From Bacteroidales bacterium (GTDB lineage Bacteria; Bacteroidota; Bacteroidia; Bacteroidales; Muribaculaceae), in contig CAJTEX010000023.1 of NCBI GenBank assembly GCA_910575615.1, positions 1 to 46,675 of the forward strand: a DNA stretch of 46,675 bases, written 5' to 3'. The position numbers and the translations under genes were made by a program. Shown here piece after piece: positions 27,444 through 36,010 of the stretch (the first letter of the stretch is position 1; every line of letters starts with the position of its first letter). Under the pieces are notes generated by a model. The model was not told where the DNA came from and did not search any database. It worked only from the letters and a program-made list of their open reading frames with translations.

Positions 27444-28092
27444 AGCCCAGGCGGCGCTCCATGTAGCGGGCCAGCACATCCACCATCCCCTCCATCGGGA
27501 GCAGCGATGAGTTGAGGCAAAGGTCGTATGACGAGGCCATGCCCCAGCGTTTGTCGGTGTAGAAGTTGTAATAGTTGGCCCTGAGCTTGTTAGTCTTCTC
27601 TGCGAGCGCCTTGGCTTCCTGCTCCTTCAACTTGTCGCCGCGTCTGAGGATGCGCTTCACGCAATCATCCATCGAAGCGTGGATGAAGAGGTTGATGGTA
27701 TCCACCCCGTGGTCGCGCAGCACATAGTCGGCCGAACGTCCCACGATGACACAAGGCCCGCGGTCGGCGATTTCCTTGATCACGTCAGACATGTCGCGGT
27801 AAATCGACTCGTCGGAGATTGACGAAGGGGTGTACCATGGCATGGAGCTGATGCCCATGTTGAACGAGAATCCACCGCCGGTGAAGGTCGGGAACTTCTC
27901 GTCGGACCGCTCGAAAAAGCCTGCGTCGACCCCAGCATGGCAGGCCGCCTCCAGCAGCAGCTCCTTGTCGTAGTAGGCGATGCCGAAAGCGTCGGCGATA
28001 TGCCGGGCAAACTCACGGCCGCCGCTGCCAAACTGGCGTCCGACTGTGATCACATATTTCCGGTTCTCGTTTTTTTCGTTCAGGTCTGTCAT
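27424..28092 (-). CDS. Cytidylate kinase-like family protein
   Basis: The 222-residue P-loop protein belongs to the family related to cytidylate kinase. It opens with YVITVGRQFGSGGREFARHIA (the glycine-rich loop) and has IADRGPCVIVGRSADYVL and INLFIHASMDDCVKRIL. Substrate-binding arginines are present in RILRRGDKL. True cytidylate kinases (cmk) phosphorylate CMP; these relatives are widespread in gut Bacteroidales and their substrate is not established. It is the last gene of the 33.2-27.4 kb operon, 35 bases after pdxB. Confidence 0.87.
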   Translation of the reverse strand: MTDLNEKNENRKYVITVGRQFGSGGREFARHIADAFGIAYYDKELLLEAACHAGVDAGFFERSDEKFPTFTGGGFSFNMGISSMPWYTPSSISDESIYRDMSDVIKEIADRGPCVIVGRSADYVLRDHGVDTINLFIHASMDDCVKRILRRGDKLKEQEAKALAEKTNKLRANYYNFYTDKRWGMASSYDLCLNSSLLPMEGMVDVLARYMERRLGFNPLAR

Positions 28093-28127
28093 GGCGTGAA
28101 AGGATTTGATATGCCGCATCGGCCCGG

Positions 28128-29165
28128 TCAGTCAGCCGCCCCCACTTCGTGGCGCAGGCTGTAAGTGTTGCGGAGCCGTTCAAAGTCGGCCGGTGATGAT
28201 TTCAGTGGAATACTGTCTGAGAGAGGGTCGTAGCTGTCTGTCACCGCGCTTGCGCTGACAGCTGCCGGAGGCTGCATGGCCACACCCGGCTCTATCCGCC
28301 GGTCAGAGCCGAAATGCTCCAGCACGGCATTGAATGTCACCGCCGTGGCCCGCTTCTTCCCCTCTATTGAATAACCGGCGATATGAGGGGTGGAGATTTC
28401 GGCAAGGCGCAGCAGCTCGGTGGATATGGCAGGTTCACCCTCCCAGCAATCCATGGCCAGCCTGTCAACGCGCCCACGGCTGACCGCCTCGGCCAGCGCG
28501 CGGTTGTCAGCCACAGCGCCACGGGCCGAGTTTATGACCAACGCCTTCGGGGCGATGTCGAGGAAATCGTGGTCTATGAGATGGAATGTCGGGCATAGAC
28601 CATCTTTAGACAGCGGGGTATGGACTGTGACCACGTCGGCCTTGCGACCGATTTCAGCCATCGTGACAAACTCCCGGTCGCCGCCTTTGAAAGGGTCTGC
28701 GGCGTCCCAGCCCCTATCCCTCGACTGGCGGGGCGGGTCACAGGCCAGCACCTCCATTCCGAGGTTGGAGGCCCAGGAGGCCACTATTGACCCGACATGG
28801 CCAAGGCCGACCACACCAAGCCTCATGCCGGGCTGTCCCAGACCGAGGGCGAATATCGAGGCAAGCACATACTGGGCCACTGCCGGGGCGTTGCAGCCGG
28901 GGGCCGATACGGTCTTGATTCCGCGAGATGCGAGCCAGGGGAAATCCAGATGGTCGGTGCCGATGGTCGCGGTCGCCACTATCCCCACCCGCGAGCCGTC
29001 AAGCAGCCCCGCGCCACATTTTGTGCGGGTCCTGACAATCAGCGCGTCGGCATCAGCGACAGCGTCCCGGGTGATTTCCTCGGGCGACAGCCTGAGGGTG
29101 TCGGCGATTCCGGCGAAAGGGTCGCCGTCGAAAGGTATATACTTGTCTATTACAACTTTTTTCAT
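28128..29165 (-). CDS. pdxB: Erythronate-4-phosphate dehydrogenase
   Basis: PdxB oxidises 4-phosphoerythronate in the DXP-dependent route to pyridoxal phosphate. The 345-residue protein is a D-2-hydroxyacid dehydrogenase: substrate domain with IVRTRTKCGAGLLDGS, then the NAD loop LGVVGLGHVGSIVA, VVTVHTPLSKDGLCPTFHLI, LVINSARGAVADNRAL (catalytic Arg), and the Glu/His pair (CWEGEP, STPHIAGYSIEGK). GTDHLD and the YSIEGK form fit PdxB better than SerA. The start at 29165 begins MKKVVIDKYIPF. Confidence 0.94.
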   Translation of the reverse strand: MKKVVIDKYIPFDGDPFAGIADTLRLSPEEITRDAVADADALIVRTRTKCGAGLLDGSRVGIVATATIGTDHLDFPWLASRGIKTVSAPGCNAPAVAQYVLASIFALGLGQPGMRLGVVGLGHVGSIVASWASNLGMEVLACDPPRQSRDRGWDAADPFKGGDREFVTMAEIGRKADVVTVHTPLSKDGLCPTFHLIDHDFLDIAPKALVINSARGAVADNRALAEAVSRGRVDRLAMDCWEGEPAISTELLRLAEISTPHIAGYSIEGKKRATAVTFNAVLEHFGSDRRIEPGVAMQPPAAVSASAVTDSYDPLSDSIPLKSSPADFERLRNTYSLRHEVGAAD

Positions 29166-29192
29166 TGGCTGAGGATTCAAGCAGTCTGACAC

Positions 29193-30173
29193 CTATATAA
29201 CACCCCAGACATAAAATCCGACATATACCCCGGCAATAATCAGGATAGGGATGTAGCTTCGCCGGTTGCGACGGTAGGTGAAAAAATGGGCTATCTGATA
29301 GGCCGTCAGGCAGTTGAGCAGGGGAATATAGAAAGCGAAATTGTTGAAATTCAAAATCGAAAACAGCCCCGTGGCGAAGAGCAGCAGGGTCAGGAACCCG
29401 TTGAAGGCCCTCACTCGGGAATTGTAGCTCAGTATCTTGAGCAGGTTGGCGACAGTGAATCCGACACCGATCACCAGGGTGAAGCCGGTCACAACAAGCG
29501 CGGTCACCACATCGGGGTCGCTGAACATCGACCAGGCTACCACCAGTTCGGGCCAGTGAAGCACCCCCGGGTCAACCAGGCCGAACCCGAACAGTATCCA
29601 TGGAGGGGTGATGACCCCCATCCCCGCAGCCAGGAATGTGCGCAGGTCGAAGACCCTCATCTGCACACACCCCACCAGAAACACCGGCAGGTAGAGCAGA
29701 TATGACAAATCGGTGAATCCGGCAAGGGCTATCAGGAAGAATATCAGGAAGATGCGCCGCTGACAGGCCCCGTCTGACCAGGAACTGAACAGCAACACGA
29801 CGCATATCATCATCATCACCCCCATAAGGTCGCCCCCATAGAAACGGTCCATGACCGAGGGCAACGAGGTCTGCATGATGAAGAACAGGCCGGCAACCAG
29901 CGACGTGAGGCTCCGGAAGACATTGAACGCCCTGTTGACATATATTATCAGCACACCCATCGACACCGTGCAGGCGACAGAGGCCACGAGCGACGACAGG
30001 GGGCTGCCGAGCCACTCTCTCGCCGGAGTAAGGCCGATGCCGAGAGGGCCGCCGAGAGGCACCACGCCTCCTTTGGCATAAGCCACCCACGCCAGCACAC
30101 AGGCCACCCCCAGCATCACCATCGCGCAGGCGCGGGTGTGGAGGAATGCAGACAGGTCTCGTTCAGACAACAT
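29193..30173 (-). CDS. DUF6427-like polytopic membrane protein
   Basis: A 326-residue integral membrane protein with about nine hydrophobic helices and charged loops. Features include YVNRAFNVFRSLTSLVAGLFF and, later, LPVFLVGCVQMRVFDLRTF. It looks like the DUF6427 proteins that sit beside purD and pdxB in other Bacteroidales; that match is from memory. No catalytic motif can be named and no function is assigned. It lies 29 bases after purD and 27 bases before pdxB, inside the operon. Confidence 0.75.
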   Translation of the reverse strand: MLSERDLSAFLHTRACAMVMLGVACVLAWVAYAKGGVVPLGGPLGIGLTPAREWLGSPLSSLVASVACTVSMGVLIIYVNRAFNVFRSLTSLVAGLFFIMQTSLPSVMDRFYGGDLMGVMMMICVVLLFSSWSDGACQRRIFLIFFLIALAGFTDLSYLLYLPVFLVGCVQMRVFDLRTFLAAGMGVITPPWILFGFGLVDPGVLHWPELVVAWSMFSDPDVVTALVVTGFTLVIGVGFTVANLLKILSYNSRVRAFNGFLTLLLFATGLFSILNFNNFAFYIPLLNCLTAYQIAHFFTYRRNRRSYIPILIIAGVYVGFYVWGVI

Positions 30174-30202
30174 AGGCGCGTCAGTATGTATCGGTCAGGC
30201 AA

Positions 30203-31483
30203 TCAGACAAACTCGTTGCCGATGTCGCGACGGAATGTCTTACCTTCGAATTCAACCTTCTCCACCATCGCGTAGCTGCGCGAAAGGGCCTCGGAGAGGT
30301 CTTTGCCATAGCTGCTTACGGCTATCACACGGCCTCCGGAAGTGACGGTGTCACCTTCAGGAGTGACAGCTGTCCCGGCATGGAACAGAATCGTGTCAGG
30401 ATTCCCGTCGGCACAGTCAAGGCCGCTCATCACCTTCCCTTTGGGGTAAGAGCCGGGATAACCTCCAGAGACAAGCATCACAGTGGCTGCAGCCCTCGGG
30501 TCATGCTCCAGAGGCAGGTCGCCGAGGTCACCCTTGGCGGCGGCGGCGAGCAGCGGCACAAGGTCGGAGGCCACACGGAGCATCACGGCTTCGGTCTCGG
30601 GGTCGCCCATACGGACATTGTATTCAATCACCATCGGCTCACCCTTGACATTGATGAGTCCCAGGAAGATGAATCCCTTGTAATCTATCGAGCGTTTGCG
30701 GAGCCCCTCGACAGTGGGCTTTATGATGCGTGTCTCCACCTTCTCCATGAAAGCGTCGTCGGCGAAGGCTACCGGGGTCACAGCCCCCATGCCTCCAGTG
30801 TTGGGGCCTTTGTCACCTTCGAAGATACGTTTGTAGTCCTTCGCGACAGGCAGCACGCGGTAACCGCCGTTGCCGTCGGTCAGCACGAACACCGAGCATT
30901 CTATGCCGCTGAGGAACTCCTCGATGACCACTGTGGCCGAAGAGGCACCGAACATGCCGCCAAGCATCTCGGCAAGCTCCCTCTGGGCCTCCTCAAGGCT
31001 GTCAAGGATCAGCACACCCTTTCCGGCGGCGAGGCCGTCGGCCTTAAGCACATAAGGGGGTGTGAGGCTGGCCAGGAACTGTTTCCCCTCCTCCAGGGTC
31101 TCGGCGGTGAAACTGCGGTAACGTGCCGTGGGAATCCCCTCGCCCTCCATGAACTGCTTGGCGAAATCCTTGCTGCCTTCGAGTCGGGCACCCTCCTTCG
31201 ACGGGCCGACCACCAGCACTTCCGGGGCCTCCTTGGCCAGGAAGTCGGTGATTCCGGCAACCAGCGGGTCTTCATTGCCGACCACCACCATATCTATCGA
31301 GTTGGCTTTCACCGCCTCCAGCACCGCCTCAAGGTCGGTGGGCTTGAGCGCGAGGTTGCAGCCATAACGGGCAGTCCCGCCATTGCCGGGAGCGATGATG
31401 AGGTTGGTGCAGTCGGGACTCTGACTGATTTTCCAGGCCAGGGCCGACTCACGGCCACCTGAGCCAAGCAGGAGAATGTTCAT
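30203..31483 (-). CDS. purD: Phosphoribosylamine-glycine ligase
   Basis: PurD (GARS) joins phosphoribosylamine and glycine using ATP, the second step of purine synthesis. The 426-residue protein starts [19 protein letters not shown] and has the ATP-grasp segments [58 protein letters not shown] and [15 protein letters not shown] with its Mg ligands. It is the second gene of the operon, 32 bases after the rRNA methyltransferase gene. Confidence 0.98.
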   Translation of the reverse strand: MNILLLGSGGRESALAWKISQSPDCTNLIIAPGNGGTARYGCNLALKPTDLEAVLEAVKANSIDMVVVGNEDPLVAGITDFLAKEAPEVLVVGPSKEGARLEGSKDFAKQFMEGEGIPTARYRSFTAETLEEGKQFLASLTPPYVLKADGLAAGKGVLILDSLEEAQRELAEMLGGMFGASSATVVIEEFLSGIECSVFVLTDGNGGYRVLPVAKDYKRIFEGDKGPNTGGMGAVTPVAFADDAFMEKVETRIIKPTVEGLRKRSIDYKGFIFLGLINVKGEPMVIEYNVRMGDPETEAVMLRVASDLVPLLAAAAKGDLGDLPLEHDPRAAATVMLVSGGYPGSYPKGKVMSGLDCADGNPDTILFHAGTAVTPEGDTVTSGGRVIAVSSYGKDLSEALSRSYAMVEKVEFEGKTFRRDIGNEFV

Positions 31484-31515
31484 AGGGGGATATTATGTTG
31501 TTTTTTCTTTGTTTC

Positions 31516-33186
31516 TTATTCCTCTTTGTTCTTGCGGGCGCGCATCACCGGCAATGTCGGCTGCTTGCCCGTTATCGACTTCAACGCCTCGGGGTTGCGG
31601 CGTATGGCCAGCGGGTTCTCCGACTGGCGCGGCCTCTCCTCGAAGCCACGGCGGTCCTTGTCGAAACCGCGTCTCTCACCCCTGTCGAAGCCACGCTCCC
31701 TGCGGTCGGAATCCTTGCGGAACCCGTCACGCTCCTGCGGGCCAGACCTCTTGCCTCCCGGGCGGTAACGCTCCTCAAGCTTGTTGCGGGGTTCCTTGGC
31801 CCGGTTTTCACGTCGCTCGGCCCTCTTCTCGCGGAACGGGCGCTCCTCTCCGGGCTTGCGGCGGTCGCGCGGCCCCTGGCGGCGTTCATCGCCATCGCGT
31901 CCGGACTCCTTGCGGAATCCTCCGTCACGGTCTTTGCGGAACTCCTTGAATTCGTTGCGGCGGCGGTCTTTGAAGCCACCCGCGCGCTGCTCCTTCTTCT
32001 CCTCCACGTCGCGCAGACGGCCCCCCTGGCTGCGGAAGCTCTTGTAATCACCCTCGAAGATGATATACTCGCGCAGCTGGCATTCCAGCGCGCCGTTGAG
32101 AATCGGCATTTTGGTAGACGGAGCCAGCCCCACGCGGTGGAAATACTCCTCGTGGTAACCGATAATCCAGGCGTGATAGCCCTTGAAGACATTCTTCAGC
32201 TTCGAACCGATAAGTTCGTAAAGCCCCTCCATGTCGTCAGAGGAGATGCGCTCGCCGTAAGGGGGATTGGTGACCAGCACACCGTTGGCGGGGGCTTCGG
32301 TCCAGGCCGACAGAGGCTTTGTCTCCAGCTCTATCATGCGCCCCACACCCGCGCTCTTGATGTTCTTCTCGGCAATCTCGACAGCCTTGGGGGAAATGTC
32401 GGCGCCGTATATCTTGAAATTGAACTCCTTCTCGTTGGAGTCGTCATTATACAGACGGTCAAACAGCTCAGGGTCGAAGTCGCGCCAGTTCTCGAATGAG
32501 AAATGCCGACGGTAGACACCCGGATTGATGTTGGCGGCGATGAGGGCAGCCTCGATGAGGAATGTGCCGGAGCCACACATGGGGTCGACCAGCGGACAGT
32601 CTCCGCGCCATCCGCTTTTCAGGATTATGCCGGCGGCCAGCACCTCATTGATGGGGGCCTCGGTCTGGGCCACACGGTAGCCGCGCTTGTGGAGCGACTC
32701 GCCCGAAGAGTCGAGCGACAAGGTCACCCGGTCGCCCGCGATATGCACATTTATCATCACATCCGCATCCTGCAGACGCACACCTGGACGCACATCGTCG
32801 CCGTAACGGTCCTTGAACCAGTCGACAATCGCATCCTTTATCCTGTATGTAACAAATCTGGAATGGGTGAACTCGTCGCTGTATGCCACTGTGTCGATAG
32901 CGAAAGTGCTTGACGGCGACATCAGTTTCCCCCAGTCGAATTCCTTGGCGTATTCATACAGCTCGTCTGTGTCGCGGGCTATGAACTTGTATATCGGCTT
33001 GAGAATCCTCAACGCCGTGCGGCAGCTCAGGTTGGCACGGTAAAGCATTTCGAGGTCTCCCTCGAACGACACCATCCTCTTGCCGGGTTCCACATTCTCC
33101 GCGCCCAGTGCGCGCAATTCCTCGGCAAGCACATCTTCCAATCCCTGGAAGGTCTTCGCCACCATTTCAAAACGTTCGTTCGCCAT
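31516..33186 (-). CDS. THUMP-domain class I SAM RNA methyltransferase (RlmL-like)
   Basis: The 556-residue protein has an N-terminal THUMP RNA-binding domain (about residues 1-155, FEMVAKTFQGLEDVLAEEL) and a Rossmann methyltransferase core with DPMCGSGTFLIEAA for SAM and VTNPPYGERI as the target-base motif. It resembles the N-terminal half of RlmL, which makes N2-methylguanosine 2445 in 23S rRNA. Residues from about 395 on form an unusual disordered tail very rich in Arg, Asp, Glu, Lys and Gly, with recurring RR/DRR/FRK groups. The gene leads a five-gene operon. Confidence 0.93.
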   Translation of the reverse strand: MANERFEMVAKTFQGLEDVLAEELRALGAENVEPGKRMVSFEGDLEMLYRANLSCRTALRILKPIYKFIARDTDELYEYAKEFDWGKLMSPSSTFAIDTVAYSDEFTHSRFVTYRIKDAIVDWFKDRYGDDVRPGVRLQDADVMINVHIAGDRVTLSLDSSGESLHKRGYRVAQTEAPINEVLAAGIILKSGWRGDCPLVDPMCGSGTFLIEAALIAANINPGVYRRHFSFENWRDFDPELFDRLYNDDSNEKEFNFKIYGADISPKAVEIAEKNIKSAGVGRMIELETKPLSAWTEAPANGVLVTNPPYGERISSDDMEGLYELIGSKLKNVFKGYHAWIIGYHEEYFHRVGLAPSTKMPILNGALECQLREYIIFEGDYKSFRSQGGRLRDVEEKKEQRAGGFKDRRRNEFKEFRKDRDGGFRKESGRDGDERRQGPRDRRKPGEERPFREKRAERRENRAKEPRNKLEERYRPGGKRSGPQERDGFRKDSDRRERGFDRGERRGFDKDRRGFEERPRQSENPLAIRRNPEALKSITGKQPTLPVMRARKNKEE

Positions 33187-33211
33187 ACGGTGAAAGTCAT
33201 CAAATTTTGTG

Positions 33212-33219
33212 CAAAGTTA
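33212..33219 (-). promoter_or_regulatory. -7 box of the rlmL-like/purD/pdxB operon
   Basis: TAACTTTG on the minus strand, 25 bases before the start at 33186. No standard-spaced -33 element. Confidence 0.55.
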
Positions 33220-33363
33220 CAAAAATCCCCGCAATCGCCATCTCCGCCGCCACCCTACTTTGCGGTTTCCGTTAAAGATTTTTTTGGTAAAATCAAACCG
33301 TCAAGTCAATCGTGTTTTGTTAAATCCACCTGCAATTGTTAACAAACATTCAAAACCACACGA

Positions 33364-33407
33364 AAAATGCGCCATATAAGTTAACAAAACTTAATATGAC
33401 GCATTTT
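33364..33407. repeat. Large hairpin between divergent genes
   Basis: AAAATGCGcCATAT-AAGTT (33364-33382) pairs with 33388-33407 with one bulge and one G-U, around a 5-base loop. It ends no called gene, because the genes on both sides point away from it. Confidence 0.75.
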
Positions 33408-33443
33408 CTTGCCCCAAAATTATGTTGCACAACATAAAACCAC

Positions 33444-33451
33444 TACCTTTG
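33444..33451 (+). promoter_or_regulatory. -7 box of the leader RNA, behind a dyad
   Basis: TACCTTTG preceded by the dyad TATGTTG-CA-CAACATA (33421-33436), which covers where the -33 element should be. The dyad could be an operator. Confidence 0.55.
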
Positions 33452-33463
33452 CATCAGTTTTTC

Positions 33464-33484
33464 ATGGTATTAGATTTAAGGTAA
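33464..33484 (+). CDS. Candidate 6-residue leader peptide
   Basis: The frame reads Met-Val-Leu-Asp-Leu-Arg-stop, beginning about 6 bases after the predicted transcript start and ending 6 bases before the terminator stem. That placement is what a translation-coupled attenuator would need. There is no direct proof that it is translated. Confidence 0.3.
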   Translation: MVLDLR

Positions 33485-33490
33485 GAAGAT

Positions 33491-33520
33491 TATTCGTCGC
33501 GACGACGAGTAATTTTTTTT
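33491..33520 (+). terminator. Terminator of the leader RNA
   Basis: Stem TATTCGTCG (33491-33499) with CGACGAGTA (33503-33511), loop CGA, followed by eight T (33513-33520). Confidence 0.85.
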
Positions 33521-33637
33521 ATACCTGTCCCAATTGGTTTGAAAAATTCCGGGTTGATTACCCGATGTCATCGTTATGCCGTAAATTTCTCGGTAACCCG
33601 TCACGGCAGATGATAAATCGCCACTTTTCCGTAAACG

Positions 33638-33669
33638 GTTGTGAGTTTGGCTTTTTTTAAGTAATTTTG
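33638..33669 (+). promoter_or_regulatory. Promoter of the C10 protease gene
   Basis: GTTG (33638-33641), 20 bases, TAATTTTG (33662-33669), 28 bases before the ATG. Confidence 0.6.
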
Positions 33670-33697
33670 TCGCAGTCAAATAACTTACTGGATTTTT

Positions 33698-35989
33698 ATG
33701 AAATTACGCGCTGTCCTCACCAACGCAGTCACATTGATGATTCTGCTGTCGTCTAACCTTGCCGGAGCTGAAACCATAAGCCACGCCGAGGCAATGTCAA
33801 AAGCTTATGCTGCTATCACACGCCATCAGAGTGATTCGCGCCGTGTTCCCTCATCCTCTCTTCTCAAACTGAGCTATGATGCCGGTAGCTATTACATTTT
33901 CAATTCCGAGAGAGGAGGATGGGCTGTGGTGGCTGCGGACAATCGTGTGCCGCAGGCTGTGCTGGCCTACTCCCCATCCGGGTCTTTCGATATAGACAAT
34001 GTGCCTGCAACCGTCAGGAGCCTCCTTGACGGTTATGCAGGTGAGATTGATGCTCTCGACACCCGGGAGTATGTCATTGCCCCCAAACGTGCGTCGGGCC
34101 GCAGTGTCGCGCCACTTCTTGGAGAGACTGCCTGGGCGCAGGGTGACCCGTTCAACCGTATGTGTCCTGTCATTGACGGCCAAAGATGTGTCACAGGGTG
34201 TGTCAACACCGCCATAAGCCAGATAATGTATCACCACCGTCACCCTGCTGTCGGTCGGGGATCGCATAGCTATCAGTACAACGAAGGCACCTTGTCCGCA
34301 GATTTTTCCAAGTCTGTCTACCAATGGGATTTGATGAAGCCCGTTTACTACGGCAGCGACAGCGAGGAGTCGAAGGATGCCGTAGCGTTGCTTATGAGGG
34401 ATTGCGGCATCGCCAATTCGTCGAACTATGGCACTTGGGAGACAGGCGCATCACTGAATTTGGCCGGACTTGTCGAATATTTCGGTTATGACAGAAGTGT
34501 GAGAAGTCTTGACCGTAACAACTGCACACGCGAGTATTACGAAGAGACGATGCGCTCCGAGCTTGACGCGGGACGCCCTGTCGAGTATGAAGGTGGTAGT
34601 CCGAATGGCGCACATGCGTTTGTCTGTGACGGGTATGACAGCGAGGGGTATTTCCACTTCAATTTCGGGTGGGGACCCGGTTCGACCGGCTATTATCTGA
34701 CCTCCGCCACCGGTTTTGATTCCTCTCCCGGAATACATTATTCAATTATGCCCGATGTCGGCAATCCGCCGGCTATAACCGCAGGTTCGTCGAAAGACTT
34801 TTCATGGGAAAATGGCGACCGCATAGGCTGTTCAATTGATTGCCTGGTTGCCTGCGGCGAGCCTTCGACAATCGAGGTTGGACTGGAGGTGTGCGACAAA
34901 GCGACCGATGAGGTGTCGTATCTCATAAAGTATACCTATCCCAATATGAGTGGCGTTTACATCGGGGAATTTATTTTCGATGACGCTGTGGCCGACGGCG
35001 ATTACCGCCTGAGGGCTGTTTGCCGTGTAAACGGAGGTGAATGGGTGCGAGCTACCTTCGGCGACATGCGTGTCAGCTATGTCGATGTCAATGTCAGCGG
35101 AGGAAGAAAAACTTATACCGACGAGGTCATAGAGGATGATATGGACCCCGGAGTGGTACGCATCGACGGTGTTTATTACCGGTTGGATGGAGACAGGGCA
35201 GTCGTCACCAGCCGAAACGCCCGTAAAGCGAGCTACTCAGGCAATGTCATCATCCCGGACAAAGTGAACTACCAGGGACGCACAATGATTGTCGATGAGA
35301 TAGGTGAAAGCTCTTTCGCGGAGAGTCAGGTCAGCAGCGTGGTGGTCGGGCGGAATGTCAAGACCATAGCTTTCGGCTCATTCGACTTCACTACCATTGG
35401 AAGCCTGATTTTCGAACAGCCGTCCGCTCTGCGCGAGATAGGCGGCTGGGGCTTCAACGCTTGCAAAATCGACGTGGTGGAATTGCCTGAGGGGCTTGAA
35501 TCCATAGCCACCTGCGCTTTTCAATCGACATCGATGACAAAGCTTAAGTTGCCCTCAAGCTTAAGATTCATCTCCAACTCCGCTTTCAATTACAGCACTC
35601 AATTGCGGGATGTGTATGTCCGATGGAATGATGTCGCGTCACTGCCGACACTTGGCAATGGTGTGTTTGATGGATGTGAGAAATCCCAAATCAATCTGCA
35701 TGTGCCTGTAGGTAGCGCTTCAATATATGCCGCCGAACCTCAATGGAATGAACTCAATATAATAGAAGATGCTGATTCGGGTGTCGAAGAGATTGCAGGA
35801 GACTGGTTGGAAATTATGGCGGCCAACGGTCGTATCGTCATCACCGGACTCCCTGTCGGCACTGTCGCCACCGTTTATGGCCTCAGTGGTATGGCAGTCG
35901 CGACAACTGTTGACGGCGAGGTGGATGGGCTCAACCACGGAGTGTATATCGTGAAAGCCGGTTCGACTGTGGCAAAGGTTGTCTTATGA
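33698..35989 (+). CDS. Exported C10 (streptopain-family) cysteine protease with leucine-rich repeats
   Basis: The 763-residue protein has a signal peptide (residues 1-24) and an inhibitory propeptide of the C10 type (about 27-130). The protease domain follows, with Cys168 in RCVTGCVNTAISQIM and His306 in GAHAFVCDGY, then FHFNFGWGPGSTGYY. Relatives are streptopain (SpeB) and the Bacteroides bfp proteases. A beta-rich linker leads to BspA-type repeats (about 510-660; VIPDKV, IGESSFAES, ALREIGGWGFNAC, LPEGLESIATCAF). The tail (NGRIVITGLPVGTVATVYG, ending GVYIVKAGSTVAKVVL) resembles a type IX sorting domain. It is probably a surface or secreted protease cutting host or dietary protein. The gene is more AT-rich than the genes around it. 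Confidence 0.92.
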   Translation: MKLRAVLTNAVTLMILLSSNLAGAETISHAEAMSKAYAAITRHQSDSRRVPSSSLLKLSYDAGSYYIFNSERGGWAVVAADNRVPQAVLAYSPSGSFDIDNVPATVRSLLDGYAGEIDALDTREYVIAPKRASGRSVAPLLGETAWAQGDPFNRMCPVIDGQRCVTGCVNTAISQIMYHHRHPAVGRGSHSYQYNEGTLSADFSKSVYQWDLMKPVYYGSDSEESKDAVALLMRDCGIANSSNYGTWETGASLNLAGLVEYFGYDRSVRSLDRNNCTREYYEETMRSELDAGRPVEYEGGSPNGAHAFVCDGYDSEGYFHFNFGWGPGSTGYYLTSATGFDSSPGIHYSIMPDVGNPPAITAGSSKDFSWENGDRIGCSIDCLVACGEPSTIEVGLEVCDKATDEVSYLIKYTYPNMSGVYIGEFIFDDAVADGDYRLRAVCRVNGGEWVRATFGDMRVSYVDVNVSGGRKTYTDEVIEDDMDPGVVRIDGVYYRLDGDRAVVTSRNARKASYSGNVIIPDKVNYQGRTMIVDEIGESSFAESQVSSVVVGRNVKTIAFGSFDFTTIGSLIFEQPSALREIGGWGFNACKIDVVELPEGLESIATCAFQSTSMTKLKLPSSLRFISNSAFNYSTQLRDVYVRWNDVASLPTLGNGVFDGCEKSQINLHVPVGSASIYAAEPQWNELNIIEDADSGVEEIAGDWLEIMAANGRIVITGLPVGTVATVYGLSGMAVATTVDGEVDGLNHGVYIVKAGSTVAKVVL

Positions 35990-36010
35990 GATATTGATAT
36001 CTGACGAAAC

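Larger units (their letters stand above)
33458..33521 (+). ncRNA. Short leader RNA with mini-ORF and terminator
   Basis: About 65 nt from the -7 box to a T-run. It includes a 7-codon frame ATG...TAA (33464-33484) reading MVLDLR, and then an intrinsic terminator. I recall very similar CATGGTATTAGATTTAAGG sequences elsewhere in Bacteroidales, unverified. It could be an attenuating leader of the protease gene or an independent small RNA. Confidence 0.55.
33220..33697. other. AT-rich divergent regulatory region
   Basis: No sizeable gene. In order it holds two copies of GTTAACAAA (33338-33346 and 33380-33388, 42 bases apart), a near-perfect 19/20-bp hairpin (33364-33407), and a 7-bp dyad TATGTTG-CA-CAACATA (33421-33436). 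It also contains a terminated leader RNA (33444-33521), a TGCCGT/ACGGCA hairpin near 33574-33608, and the protease promoter (33638-33669). Confidence 0.75.

Noticed and set aside
28128-29165. Assignment of the dehydrogenase as SerA
   Set aside because: Length, the YSIEGK segment after the catalytic His and the lack of an ACT domain fit PdxB better.
30380-31462. Open frame of 360 codons antisense to purD
   Set aside because: It mirrors a well-supported gene and has no motif or promoter of its own.
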